Below, one piece after another: positions 1 through 6,137 of a stretch of 6,752 nucleotides of DNA (within the stretch, counting starts at the first letter, position 1; each line of letters begins with the position of its first letter). This stretch comes from an uncultured Clostridia bacterium (lineage in GTDB: Bacteria > Bacillota > Clostridia > Oscillospirales > Acutalibacteraceae). The translations under genes and the position numbers were made by a program. Under the pieces are notes generated by a model, which saw nothing but the letters and a program-made list of their open reading frames with translations, had not been told where the DNA came from and ran no database searches. Where the stretch lies: positions 1 through 6,752 of the forward strand of contig CAUCSW010000036.1 of the NCBI GenBank assembly GCA_958445555.1, given 5' to 3'.

Positions 1-163
1 GGCGATATGTAAAATCTTCGTTTGCAAATTGAATGATCCTTACACACATTCCCATTTCGGAAATAACTTCGCAAAGATCGGTAATATAAGTCTGTATTCC
101 GCCGATGGTTATCTTTTTTTCCTCCGACAGATACTTGGTATAGAATATATCGACACACTTCAT
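1..163 (-). CDS. GT4-type glycosyltransferase, N-terminal fragment (runs off left edge)
   Basis: Minus-strand frame opening with ATG at 163 and still open at base 1, giving 54 residues. The start reads MKCVDIFYTKYL, followed by the glycine loop IGGIQTYI at residues 20-27 and then an amphipathic helix and a strand (VRIIQF, 41-46). GGxxTYxxxL near the N terminus is the usual donor-side loop at the start of the first Rossmann domain in GT-B retaining glycosyltransferases (family GT4). The start is the first one after an in-frame stop at 200-202. The ribosome site is weak: AAAGG lies about 14 nt upstream. It begins 56 nt after the GT2-type gene with no terminator between, so it is probably the third gene of the ugd operon and adds a sugar to the same polysaccharide. 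Donor and acceptor cannot be told from 54 residues. The family call is fairly firm, and the function beyond sugar transfer is inference. Confidence 0.78.
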   Translation of the reverse strand, partial: MKCVDIFYTKYLSEEKKITIGGIQTYITDLCEVISEMGMCVRIIQFANEDFTYR

Positions 164-219
164 ATAATAACATTCAGCCTTTCGGGAACTTTCCGCCGCT
201 CAATTTTCTGTCAGGCGCC

Positions 220-1398
220 TTATCTGTGAAAAAGCTTATCTTTAACGGCTTTTGACGCACGCCTGATACCCTGTCTCAGCACGACTCCCCAGTAAGGATC
301 GCGCAGTTCATAAGCTTCTCTTGCCTCACCCGGATGCTTGATATCGACGCTCAGTGAATCCGACTCCGCTTTACACAGAAAAATATCATCCCCCGCGATT
401 TTGAAGGTGACATTCGACTCGATGGGACGGGTAAGCATTCCGAACGATGCTATCGGCGCCGACGACGGGCGCTTGGTCGTGAGAATGTATTTTTTGCCGT
501 TCGCCGACTGTCTTATTCCGTTAAGATTGACGCATATATCCTTTGCGGGGATGCCCGAGATGTCATAAGAATCGGGGAATACCCTTTCGAAAAATATATC
601 ATACTTTACGGCTTCTTCGAAATCGGGGAATCTGTAATCGGTCTTTACCGCCTCTGTCAGGGGGACCTGAAAGCAGGTGCTCGAGTGTTTCGAATGCTGC
701 CCTGCCTCCGAAAAGTTCGTTGTCATGGCGACATACGGAATTATATAATACTTCCCGCTTTCGACCATATACTCAACAAAGTACTTTCCCCACGATTGAC
801 TGCCCCATCTCAGTATATCACCGGGAATACGGGTGCTTTCTGCGGGGAATTTATCTTCATTTTCCGAATACCAGCTCTTAAAGCCGTTCCACTGGGCAGC
901 CGTCCAGCATTGACCCCAGGTTATGCTGAATTGGCAGCAGAAAACATCATATCCGTTATACGAGGGGGTAAACGGAAGATGTGCGAACTCACTCCAGGAG
1001 TGACTGTAAAGTGCCGTTCCGCAAATATTCGGATCATCTTTGTATCGGTTTGCGGCACTGTATGCATAATGGTAATATGACGGCGAAACAAACAGATCGT
1101 CCTCAAGAATTATCACGGCACCGTATTTTGCCGACAGATCACCGCACTGTATAACATGCTTTCTGAGTCCCTGTCTCTCGGGGAAAGCTCTTATGGTCTT
1201 GTTCCCGTGAGTCCACGGCGCATCCTCCGCCGCTTTTACAACATCGCTTTGGTTGGTGCTGCAGTCTATACTTACGATAAGCTCGATGTCATCCGACGGG
1301 TAGTCCGCCTTTTCCACGGATTCGAGCAATCTTTTAAGCGAATCCGGACGATTGTATCCGACCGCGACGATCGCAGGCTTTATTTTTTCGTTGCTCAT
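220..1398 (-). CDS. GT-A fold (GT2-type) glycosyltransferase, 392 aa
   Basis: Probable cytoplasmic, nucleotide-sugar-dependent glycosyltransferase for a surface polysaccharide. The N-terminal domain starts with a strand and nucleotide-binding segment (AIVAVGYNRPDSLKRLLESV, residues 9-28). A second strand follows (IELIVSIDCS, 38-47), then the metal-binding DXD-type motif in VIILEDDLFVSP (EDD at 99-101). An acceptor-side aromatic block around TWGQCWTAAQW (160-170) fits the lid region of GT2-like enzymes. The GnT-I-like ILEDDL spacing also appears in proteins annotated as GT2 or HlpA-like. About 110 C-terminal residues form an extension I do not recognise, ending in a basic tail. There is no signal peptide or membrane span. 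The ATG at 1398 is chosen over one at 1449 because GGAGGG lies 8 nt upstream (1407-1412) and the family similarity begins here. It lies 93 nt after ugd and 56 nt before the GT4-type gene, apparently in the same operon. The specific linkage is unknown. Confidence 0.85.
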   Translation of the reverse strand: MSNEKIKPAIVAVGYNRPDSLKRLLESVEKADYPSDDIELIVSIDCSTNQSDVVKAAEDAPWTHGNKTIRAFPERQGLRKHVIQCGDLSAKYGAVIILEDDLFVSPSYYHYAYSAANRYKDDPNICGTALYSHSWSEFAHLPFTPSYNGYDVFCCQFSITWGQCWTAAQWNGFKSWYSENEDKFPAESTRIPGDILRWGSQSWGKYFVEYMVESGKYYIIPYVAMTTNFSEAGQHSKHSSTCFQVPLTEAVKTDYRFPDFEEAVKYDIFFERVFPDSYDISGIPAKDICVNLNGIRQSANGKKYILTTKRPSSAPIASFGMLTRPIESNVTFKIAGDDIFLCKAESDSLSVDIKHPGEAREAYELRDPYWGVVLRQGIRRASKAVKDKLFHR

Positions 1399-1491
1399 TT
1401 TGTTTTCCCTCCGACTCAAATTACGGCTGCGGCGGCAGTTCGGGTACACTGTTCCTCATCCGCCCCGCGGCGATCGCGCATACGGATCATA

Positions 1492-2637
1492 TCAATCGCT
1501 GAAATACAGATCTCTCGTATAGACCTTATCGAGCACATCGGCAAGGTCCTCATTATATCTGTTTGCGATTATCACATCGCTGATGCTCTTGAATTCGTCG
1601 ATATCCCTTATCACACGGCTGTTGAAAAATGTATCCTCAGCCATTGTAGGCTCATAGATAACAACTTCTATTCCCCGCGCCTTAATGCGCTTTATAACGC
1701 CCTGGACCGACGACTGACGGAAGTTATCGCTTCCCGACTTCATGGTGAGGCGGTAAACGCCGACCGTCTTGGGGTCCTTGGAAATTATCTGTTCGGCGAT
1801 GAAATCTTTTCTGGTACCGTTTGCTGCAACTATAGCCGAAATGATGTTCTGGGGCACCTGGTCATAGTTGGCAAGCAGCTGCTTTGTATCCTTAGGCAGG
1901 CAATAACCTCCGTATCCGAACGAGGGGTTATTATAGTGGCTGCCTATACGGGGATCGAGGCAAACCCCTTCAATTATCGACTTGGTATCAAGTCCGCGCA
2001 CCTGAGCGTATGTATCAAGTTCGTTAAAATACGACACGCGGAGAGCAAGGTATGTATTGGCGAAAAGCTTGACAGCCTCCGCCTCGGTGGGATTCATAAA
2101 CCGAACCTCGATGTCCTTTTTTATCGCGCCCTTTTTGAGCAGGTCGGCAAAGATCTCTGCCGCCTCTTTAAGCTCGTCGTTTCCCGCAGGGATGCCGACG
2201 ATTATCCTGCTGGGGTAAAGATTGTCGTAAAGAGCTCTTCCCTCGCGCAGAAATTCGGGGCTGAAAAGTATTCTGTTACAGTTATACTTTTTGATCATTT
2301 CCTCGGTAAAGCCCACGGGAACCGTTGACTTTATCACCATTACGGCATCGGGATTGACGCCTGTTACCTGTTCGATAACGCTTTCGACACTGCTCGTATC
2401 GAAATAATTCTTTGACGGATCATAATTGGTAGGCGTTGAGATTATAACGAAACGGGCATCACGGTAAGCCGAGTCTCCGTCAAGCGTAGCCTCCAGGTCA
2501 AGCTTTTTTTCCGCAAGATACTGCTCTATTTCCTTATCGGCAATCGGAGATATCCCGTCCTTTACGGTGTTGTGTTGTGCCAGAAGAACCGCCATTGAAA
2601 GTCCGACATAGCCTGTTCCCGCCACTGCAATCTTCAT
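1492..2637 (-). CDS. ugd: UDP-glucose 6-dehydrogenase with an internal N-terminal deletion
   Basis: Family reaction: UDP-glucose + 2 NAD+ to UDP-glucuronate, a precursor for capsule or exopolysaccharide. 381 residues, close to the short Ugd class (E. coli Ugd 388). The Rossmann loop GTGYVG is at 7-12 and STPT at 67-70. Substrate-contact segments are [11 protein letters not shown] (103-113), FSPEFLREG (125-133), and K190 and N194 in [10 protein letters not shown]. Catalytic Cys246 lies in [15 protein letters not shown], with D250 nearby. The C-terminal UDP-binding domain is complete through VYTRDL. The oddity is after AQHNTV (20-25), where the sequence jumps straight to [13 protein letters not shown]. 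Homologues carry about 13 more residues here (second strand, the ALDI-type Asp that holds the NAD adenosine ribose, and a short helix). The frame is kept, so the junction lies between bases 2562 and 2563. The enzyme may be impaired, or the site may be an assembly error. The ATG at 2637 is preferred over 2781 because of GGAGG at 2646-2650 with 8-nt spacing and family alignment. Confidence 0.93.
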   Translation of the reverse strand: MKIAVAGTGYVGLSMAVLLAQHNTVKDGISPIADKEIEQYLAEKKLDLEATLDGDSAYRDARFVIISTPTNYDPSKNYFDTSSVESVIEQVTGVNPDAVMVIKSTVPVGFTEEMIKKYNCNRILFSPEFLREGRALYDNLYPSRIIVGIPAGNDELKEAAEIFADLLKKGAIKKDIEVRFMNPTEAEAVKLFANTYLALRVSYFNELDTYAQVRGLDTKSIIEGVCLDPRIGSHYNNPSFGYGGYCLPKDTKQLLANYDQVPQNIISAIVAANGTRKDFIAEQIISKDPKTVGVYRLTMKSGSDNFRQSSVQGVIKRIKARGIEVVIYEPTMAEDTFFNSRVIRDIDEFKSISDVIIANRYNEDLADVLDKVYTRDLYFSD

Positions 2638-2801
2638 AGCTTTTTCCTCCAATGCGATAATACAAAATATGATTCCGAGTCCGAGTCGACGAGAGCGATC
2701 CGAACCACGCCGTCTGTCAGCGTAAAGACAGGAAGCGCCCAAACGGTCGATGCGCCTTTTTCGGGCAAGCCGTTTGTGCACACACCGCCAAAATACAATA
2801 T
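2638..2801 (-). promoter_or_regulatory. Long 5' leader of ugd with two hairpins
   Basis: If transcription begins about 7 nt after the -10 box, the mRNA has an untranslated leader of about 164 nt. It can form a 7-bp stem pairing 2740-2746 with 2770-2776, which encloses a bulged 5-bp hairpin (2751-2756 with 2763-2767). A second 5-bp hairpin pairs 2714-2718 with 2727-2731 across an 8-nt loop. I do not recognise a known riboswitch class and see no U-tract terminator before the ribosome site. A regulatory role is only a possibility; the helices are short and could be chance. Confidence 0.4.
2646..2650 (-). promoter_or_regulatory. Ribosome binding site fixing the ugd start
   Basis: Reads GGAGG on the minus strand, 8 nt before the ATG at 2637. 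It supports this start over the longer in-frame extension to 2781, which would overlap the leader and has no family similarity. Confidence 0.85.
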
Positions 2802-2807
2802 ATATGT

Positions 2808-2836
2808 ATTATACAACCTATGCACCGATTCGTCAA
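2808..2836 (-). promoter_or_regulatory. Sigma-A/sigma-70 promoter of the ugd operon
   Basis: On the minus strand, -35 TTGACG (2831-2836) and -10 TATAAT (2808-2813) are separated by exactly 17 bp. Five of six -35 bases and all six -10 bases match consensus. AT-rich sequence lies just upstream of the -35 box and around the predicted start near 2801. It points at ugd and the two glycosyltransferase genes. This is the strongest promoter-like sequence I see in the window. Confidence 0.85.
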
Positions 2837-2874
2837 ATAGTATTTACTTAAGGCGGGCTTATTGCGTGCCGAAA

Positions 2875-2940
2875 CGGCATTCGAAAGACAACCGACGGGC
2901 AACTAATGGGTAACTAACAGATAACCGAGCGGCAGCCGAG
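2875..2940 (-). repeat. Array of six degenerate 11-bp direct repeats upstream of the ugd promoter
   Basis: Units at 2875-2885, 2886-2896, 2897-2907, 2908-2918, 2919-2929 and 2930-2940 with no gaps. Plus-strand examples are AGACAACCGAC, GGGCAACTAAT, GGGTAACTAAC, AGATAACCGAG and CGGCAGCCGAG. The four central units differ almost only by transitions (A/G, C/T); the outer two are more diverged. In the direction of transcription each unit carries a GTTRYC-like core once per 11 bp, about one helical turn, so all cores face the same side of the DNA. The array ends 38 bp upstream of the -35 box. This layout fits a tandem operator for an OmpR/PhoB-type activator. The regulator is not in the window, so the function is inference. 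Confidence 0.6.
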
Positions 2941-3151
2941 AGTGATAAAGGGGGCGGCGGGCCGACAGGAGGCAGGGTCCGCTATTCCGTCAGCTCAAGC
3001 CGGCAAGAATGATTCTAAACCTGTCTATCCTGCTTATGACAACGCCCCGCCTCAGGCAGCGCCGCCCGCAGGAGCTTCTCTGTTTGCGGAGAAGCTCCTG
3101 CGGGCGGCGTATATTTTCGACAAGTGCTGCAGAGTGCTCGCGGTCGCCGAT
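2941..3151. other. Non-coding spacer between reductase gene and ugd operon
   Basis: The distal part of the 514-bp intergenic gap. Besides the 3060-3109 hairpin I see only minor symmetry, such as AGAAT-G-ATTCT at 3006-3016, which could be an operator half-site pair or chance. Frames crossing the region lack ribosome sites and resemble no family I know. No tRNA or known RNA was recognised. Confidence 0.5.
3060..3109. terminator. Perfect 21-bp hairpin, terminator-like
   Basis: Arms 3060-3080 and 3089-3109 are exact inverted complements, with an 8-nt loop (TGTTTGCG). The stem is very GC-rich and lies 42 bp past the stop codon of the dehydrogenase/reductase, where an operon end would be expected. 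The only T-rich tail (TATATTTTC) is on the plus-strand side, while the minus-strand transcript reads into CTGCCTGAGG with no U-tract. It is therefore either an atypical terminator or 3'-end stabiliser for the minus-strand genes, a plus-direction terminator blocking antisense reading, or a dispersed palindromic repeat. Confidence 0.55.
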
Positions 3152-3937
3152 CTAACGGTTTTTGTCGGTCTTTGCCGCGATGTATTTTTTCTCCCAGATA
3201 TTCATAAGAGCAGAATGAGGGAGAAGCTTTGAAAGGAAGCAATGGAAACGGTTATATGCTCCGTACATCGACACATCTTTTCCGCGCTTGGCATCCTTTA
3301 TTGCGCGGGCGACGACCTTGTCCGGCATCACCATGGGTTTTGCGAAGGTGTTTTTTGATTTCACATCTATGTCGGCGCGATCGAAAAATGCGGTTTTGAC
3401 CCAACCCGGGCAGACACAGGTGACGGTTATCCCCTTACTTTTCAATTCTCTTGCGATCGCCCGCGAATAAAACTTAACAAAGCTTTTTGAAGCAGCATAT
3501 ACAGCGAAATGCTGAAGCGGATTATATGTCGATTCAGAACCGAGTTCGATTATTCTTCCGCCCTCTTTCATATATTTGACGGTTATGTAGGTCATCTTTA
3601 CGAGAGCGGTTACATTGAGGTCGATCATCCCGAGCTGACTGTCGAGCGAATCGGTGCAGGAGTCACCGAGCTTGCCATACCCGGATGCATTGACAAGATA
3701 AGCCACCTCGGCGTCACGGTTCTTCAGTTCGGTCTCATATACATTAAAGCTTGACGGATCGGTAAGATCAAGCGGCAGCACCCTGCTTGCGGTCTTGAGT
3801 AAGGAAGCGGTCTCTTTCAGCTTCTCTTCTCCCCTTGCGATAAGCCAAATCTCATCGAATCCGCCTTCTTTATCAAGCTGCAGGGCAAATTCCTTACCTA
3901 TTCCCGAGGACGCGCCTGTTACTACCGTAATCTTCAT
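3152..3937 (-). CDS. Short-chain dehydrogenase/reductase (SDR), classical type
   Basis: A 261-residue cytosolic NAD(P)-dependent oxidoreductase, the usual length for classical SDRs. The cofactor loop TGASSGIG is at 7-14. ARGEEKL (34-40) after the second strand has R35, which favours NADP(H). DLTD is at 57-60 and VNASG (82-86) replaces the usual NNAG. The active-site tetrad is complete: N108, S134 (in ELGSEST), Y147 and K151 (YAASK), followed by CPGWVKT at 176-182. The C-terminal part is hydrophobic and basic, and may set the substrate pocket or membrane contact. The sequence resembles the DltE/YqjQ-like SDR branch, whose substrates are mostly unknown. The start has AGGAG 11 nt upstream (3949-3953). 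It follows the exporter genes but is separated by a large structured intergenic block, so co-transcription with them is uncertain. The family is certain, the substrate unknown. Confidence 0.93.
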   Translation of the reverse strand: MKITVVTGASSGIGKEFALQLDKEGGFDEIWLIARGEEKLKETASLLKTASRVLPLDLTDPSSFNVYETELKNRDAEVAYLVNASGYGKLGDSCTDSLDSQLGMIDLNVTALVKMTYITVKYMKEGGRIIELGSESTYNPLQHFAVYAASKSFVKFYSRAIARELKSKGITVTCVCPGWVKTAFFDRADIDVKSKNTFAKPMVMPDKVVARAIKDAKRGKDVSMYGAYNRFHCFLSKLLPHSALMNIWEKKYIAAKTDKNR

Positions 3938-3964
3938 AATTATGTATACTCCTTTTTAATAAAT

Positions 3965-4180
3965 CTGCGCGGGTAAGCAGGAGAGCGGCGGCGCCGCGAT
4001 GCGCGCCGAAGGCGCGCATAAAAGGGCACGGCGGAGGTAACTGTCATCCGCCGCGCTTTTTCTGCAGCCGCTTCGCTGCAGAAAAAGCGACGGCATATAA
4101 AACGGCATCAGCCGTCGTGCCCGTTTGCGCCCTCCATAAGGAGGGCGCACGGCGCCTCCGTGGGATCATACCTTGCGCAG
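3965..4180. other. Structured palindromic block: candidate ncRNA or MITE-like element
   Basis: The whole 216-bp block between permease and reductase genes folds into one closed structure. The ends CTGCGC (3965-3970) and GCGCAG (4175-4180) pair and extend through GGTA/TACC. P1 pairs 3986-3996 with 4150-4160 (one mismatch). Inside P1 are arm A (3999-4007/4011-4019, 9 bp), stem P2 (4024-4030/4116-4122, 7 bp) and arm E (4126-4135/4140-4149, 10 bp). Inside P2 are arm B (4031-4035/4047-4051), arm C (4054-4068/4075-4089, perfect 15 bp) and arm D (4090-4094/4111-4115). No two helices compete for bases. The flanks are AT-rich while the block is GC-rich. There is no target-site duplication and no coding potential. 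It could act in RNA form on either strand, or be a non-autonomous transposable element. Confidence 0.65.
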
Positions 4181-4206
4181 GTCACAACAATTAAACTTAT
4201 GCTGCC

Positions 4207-5124
4207 TTATTGCCCGTTTTTGCTCCTTTTCTTTCTTCCCTTCAGCGCATTCATCATTATGTAAGCGAAGATCAGAAGCAGTACCGTTCCGATGACCACG
4301 GCAAACATTTCCCACTGTTTCACACCGTGTCCGAAAAAGTAGAGATTGCAGTCCACACTATCCTTTATCTTTTCAACAACTTCATCGGGGAATCCGAATT
4401 TTGCCATTTCGGCAAAAGTTCCGCGCATCGAGAAATTGCGCAAAAGCGATGTACCGTATGTGCCCGGCAGGAATGAGAGTACCTTTTGCAGGGTGTCCGA
4501 AAAGCTTGATATCGGCATATAGGCGCCGCATACAAAGCCGTACCCGGCACTTACTATAGTACCGACCGCCGAAGCCTGACCGTTTGTTTTTAAGGGAAAT
4601 ACCACACAAGAGGAAAGCGCGGTCCCGAAAAGAGTAATAAGGAACACGGTCACTATCAGAGAAACAACATCAAGGGCGGACAAGTACCAGCCCGTGACTC
4701 CGAGATACAAAAAGCAGGCTCCGAGAGCGATATAACTGATTATAAGTGATGAGACAAGAGTGGCGACATAATATCCGAGCGCAAGGGTCGATGACCTGAC
4801 CGGTGCGACATTCAAATCGCGTCTGGCGCCTGTCAGCTTGTCCTGAACCATTATCAGGTTGGAGCAGAACGGCACCGTCACGCAGCTTACGGCAAGCAGC
4901 GAAGATATAAGCTGACCTCCGACGCATCCCTTTATGAGCGAATCGGGTATCTGAGCGCCCGCCTTCATCAATTCGCCTTTGAACGACTCTTCAAAAACAT
5001 TCTTTAAGAATGTGGTATACAAAACCAGGAGAATTATAGGTGTTATAAGGGATGTAAAGAACATACCCTTATCTCTGAAATACAGTTTCACATTACGCTT
5101 TATCAGCGCTCCGAGCTCTGTCAT
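4207..5124 (-). CDS. ABC-2 type exporter permease
   Basis: Integral membrane half of an ABC exporter, 305 residues. A short cytosolic helix (LIKRNVKLYFRDKG, 7-20) leads into six likely membrane segments, roughly at 21-40, 68-92, 113-143, 150-176, 185-205 and 272-292. The long extracytoplasmic loops contain residues 41-67 and 206-271. FRDKGMFFTSLITPIILL is typical of ABC-2/DrrB-like permeases, as is the conserved segment after the second span (MVQDKLTGARRDLNVAPV, 92-109). The tail is strongly basic (KGRKKRSKNGQ), consistent with a cytosolic C terminus. The start codon overlaps the ATPase stop (ATGA), so the two subunits are translationally coupled. Two subunits of each would form the transporter. 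The substrate may be a drug, lipid or polysaccharide and is not shown by the sequence; the TetR-family neighbour favours small-molecule efflux. Confidence 0.92.
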   Translation of the reverse strand: MTELGALIKRNVKLYFRDKGMFFTSLITPIILLVLYTTFLKNVFEESFKGELMKAGAQIPDSLIKGCVGGQLISSLLAVSCVTVPFCSNLIMVQDKLTGARRDLNVAPVRSSTLALGYYVATLVSSLIISYIALGACFLYLGVTGWYLSALDVVSLIVTVFLITLFGTALSSCVVFPLKTNGQASAVGTIVSAGYGFVCGAYMPISSFSDTLQKVLSFLPGTYGTSLLRNFSMRGTFAEMAKFGFPDEVVEKIKDSVDCNLYFFGHGVKQWEMFAVVIGTVLLLIFAYIMMNALKGRKKRSKNGQ

Positions 5125-6035
5125 TTATCGTCGCCTCCAGTAAGTTTTTTGCCGGTCACCGAAAGAAAAACATCGTCCATTCTTCCCTTTATTATTTCAT
5201 AATCCCTAAACAAATCAGGGTGTCCGATTATAAGCTTTGTTGCAGCGTCGGTATCGGGGACTTGTATCCTGAAAGCGTCGCGCAGGGTCTCGTAAGGTCT
5301 TCCGAGTTCTTTGATCTCTTCCTCTTTCGCATTGTATATGGTAACAAAATCGCCTGTGTATGTATTTTTAAGATCGAGGGGCGACCCTTTTGCCGCTATT
5401 TCTCCGTGATCGAGAATTATAACATAATCCGCATCGGCTGCTTCTTCCATATAATGAGTGGTGAGGAACACCGTCATATTGTCGCGGCGGCGCAGTTCGT
5501 CGACCGTTTTCCACAACAAGCTTCTCGTTTGCGGATCGAGCCCTGTCGTAGGCTCATCAAGAATAAGTATCTTCGGTTCATGGAGCAGAGCCCTCGCAAT
5601 ATCTATTCTTCTGCGCTGACCGCCCGAAAGCTTGCCGACCCTGCGCTTTAAGAGGTCCTCAAATTCAAGAGTCTTTGCAAGGTCATAAAGTCTTTCACGA
5701 AAGCGGTTTGGGCTTATTCCGTAAAGTGCGGCGCGGCTCTCAAGATTTTCCCTGACCGTTAATTCGCCGTCAAGTACCGAGTTTTGAAAAACAACTCCGA
5801 GGGATCTGCGCACATCATCGGGGTGCTCGTCGGGGTCGCGTCCGTTGATAAGAACGGATCCCCCGTCCCTGTCGAGCTGCCCGCAAAGGATGTTTATTGT
5901 TGTTGATTTTCCCGCACCGTTCACTCCGAGAAAGGCAAACAACTCGCCTTCTCTGACCTCAAAGCTCAGGTCATTGACCGCTTTGACATCTCCGAACGAT
6001 TTGTAAAGACCGTTGATCTCAATTATATTGCTCAT
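5121..6035 (-). CDS. ABC exporter ATP-binding subunit (DrrA-like)
   Basis: Cytosolic ATPase that powers the adjacent permease, 304 residues. All nucleotide-binding motifs are present in order: Walker A GVNGAGKST (37-45), Q-loop Q84 in VVFQN, signature LSGGQ (136-140), Walker B ILILDEP (156-162), D-loop GLDP (165-168) and the switch His194 in LTTHYMEEA. Residues beyond about 220 form the short C-terminal domain usual in DrrA/CcmA-like exporter ATPases. The last four bases overlap the permease start. GGAGGAG at 6043-6049, 7 nt from the ATG, is a strong ribosome site and confirms the start. It lies 102 bp downstream of the TetR-family gene in the same direction, so regulator and exporter may be one transcript. 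No frameshift or missing residue is seen. Confidence 0.96.
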   Translation of the reverse strand: MSNIIEINGLYKSFGDVKAVNDLSFEVREGELFAFLGVNGAGKSTTINILCGQLDRDGGSVLINGRDPDEHPDDVRRSLGVVFQNSVLDGELTVRENLESRAALYGISPNRFRERLYDLAKTLEFEDLLKRRVGKLSGGQRRRIDIARALLHEPKILILDEPTTGLDPQTRSLLWKTVDELRRRDNMTVFLTTHYMEEAADADYVIILDHGEIAAKGSPLDLKNTYTGDFVTIYNAKEEEIKELGRPYETLRDAFRIQVPDTDAATKLIIGHPDLFRDYEIIKGRMDDVFLSVTGKKLTGGDDK

Positions 6036-6058
6036 TTCACCACTCCTCCGGCATATAA

Positions 6059-6110
6059 GCCGCTCGCCTTTTTTTAAGTTTTTTATGTCTGCCGCTCTTC
6101 TTTTTTAAGT
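6059..6110. repeat. Roughly 20-bp direct repeat pair ahead of the exporter genes
   Basis: Two copies of GCCGCTC-nnc-T6/7-AAGT, at 6059-6079 (21 bp) and 6091-6110 (20 bp), begin 32 bp apart in the gap between the TetR-family gene and the ATPase gene. They match except for three positions around the T-run junction. Each has a homopolymer tract, so they may be a promoter with bendable A-tracts, a regulator site, or slippage-derived sequence. I see no good -35/-10 pair here, and TetR operators are normally inverted rather than direct repeats. Confidence 0.5.
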
Positions 6111-6137
6111 CGCGGCGGCGTACATCTTCACGCTTTG

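Noticed and set aside
29..229. 66-codon plus-strand frame at the left edge
   Set aside because: It is antisense to the recognisable GT4-type N terminus (1-163) and lacks a ribosome site.
1156..2328. 390-codon open frame on the plus strand, antisense to ugd and the start of the GT2-type gene
   Set aside because: It lies opposite strongly conserved coding sequence, has no ribosome site and its translation resembles no family. It is a by-product of codon bias in the real genes.
2875..2940. CRISPR array
   Set aside because: Units of 11 bp with no spacers are far too short and contiguous for CRISPR repeats, and no cas gene is near.
2942..3232. 96-codon plus-strand frame with a Pro/Ala-rich stretch
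   Set aside because: It starts with GTG without a ribosome site, runs through the perfect hairpin and into the 3' end of the reductase gene in antisense.
3956..4150. 64-codon minus-strand frame
   Set aside because: It is composed almost wholly of the inverted-repeat arms of the structured block; its Arg/Ala-rich translation follows from the GC-rich stems.
3965..4180. tRNA-like cloverleaf
   Set aside because: The block is 216 nt with eight helices and no acceptor stem, anticodon arm or T-loop of tRNA dimensions.
3965..4180. Insertion sequence with its own transposase
   Set aside because: No coding sequence fits inside and no target-site duplication is seen, so only a non-autonomous element remains possible.
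4160..4200. Promoter for the reductase gene (TTGTTG/TTGTGA near TATGAT, minus strand)
   Set aside because: The spacers would be 14 or 11 bp, too short for a normal sigma-A promoter.
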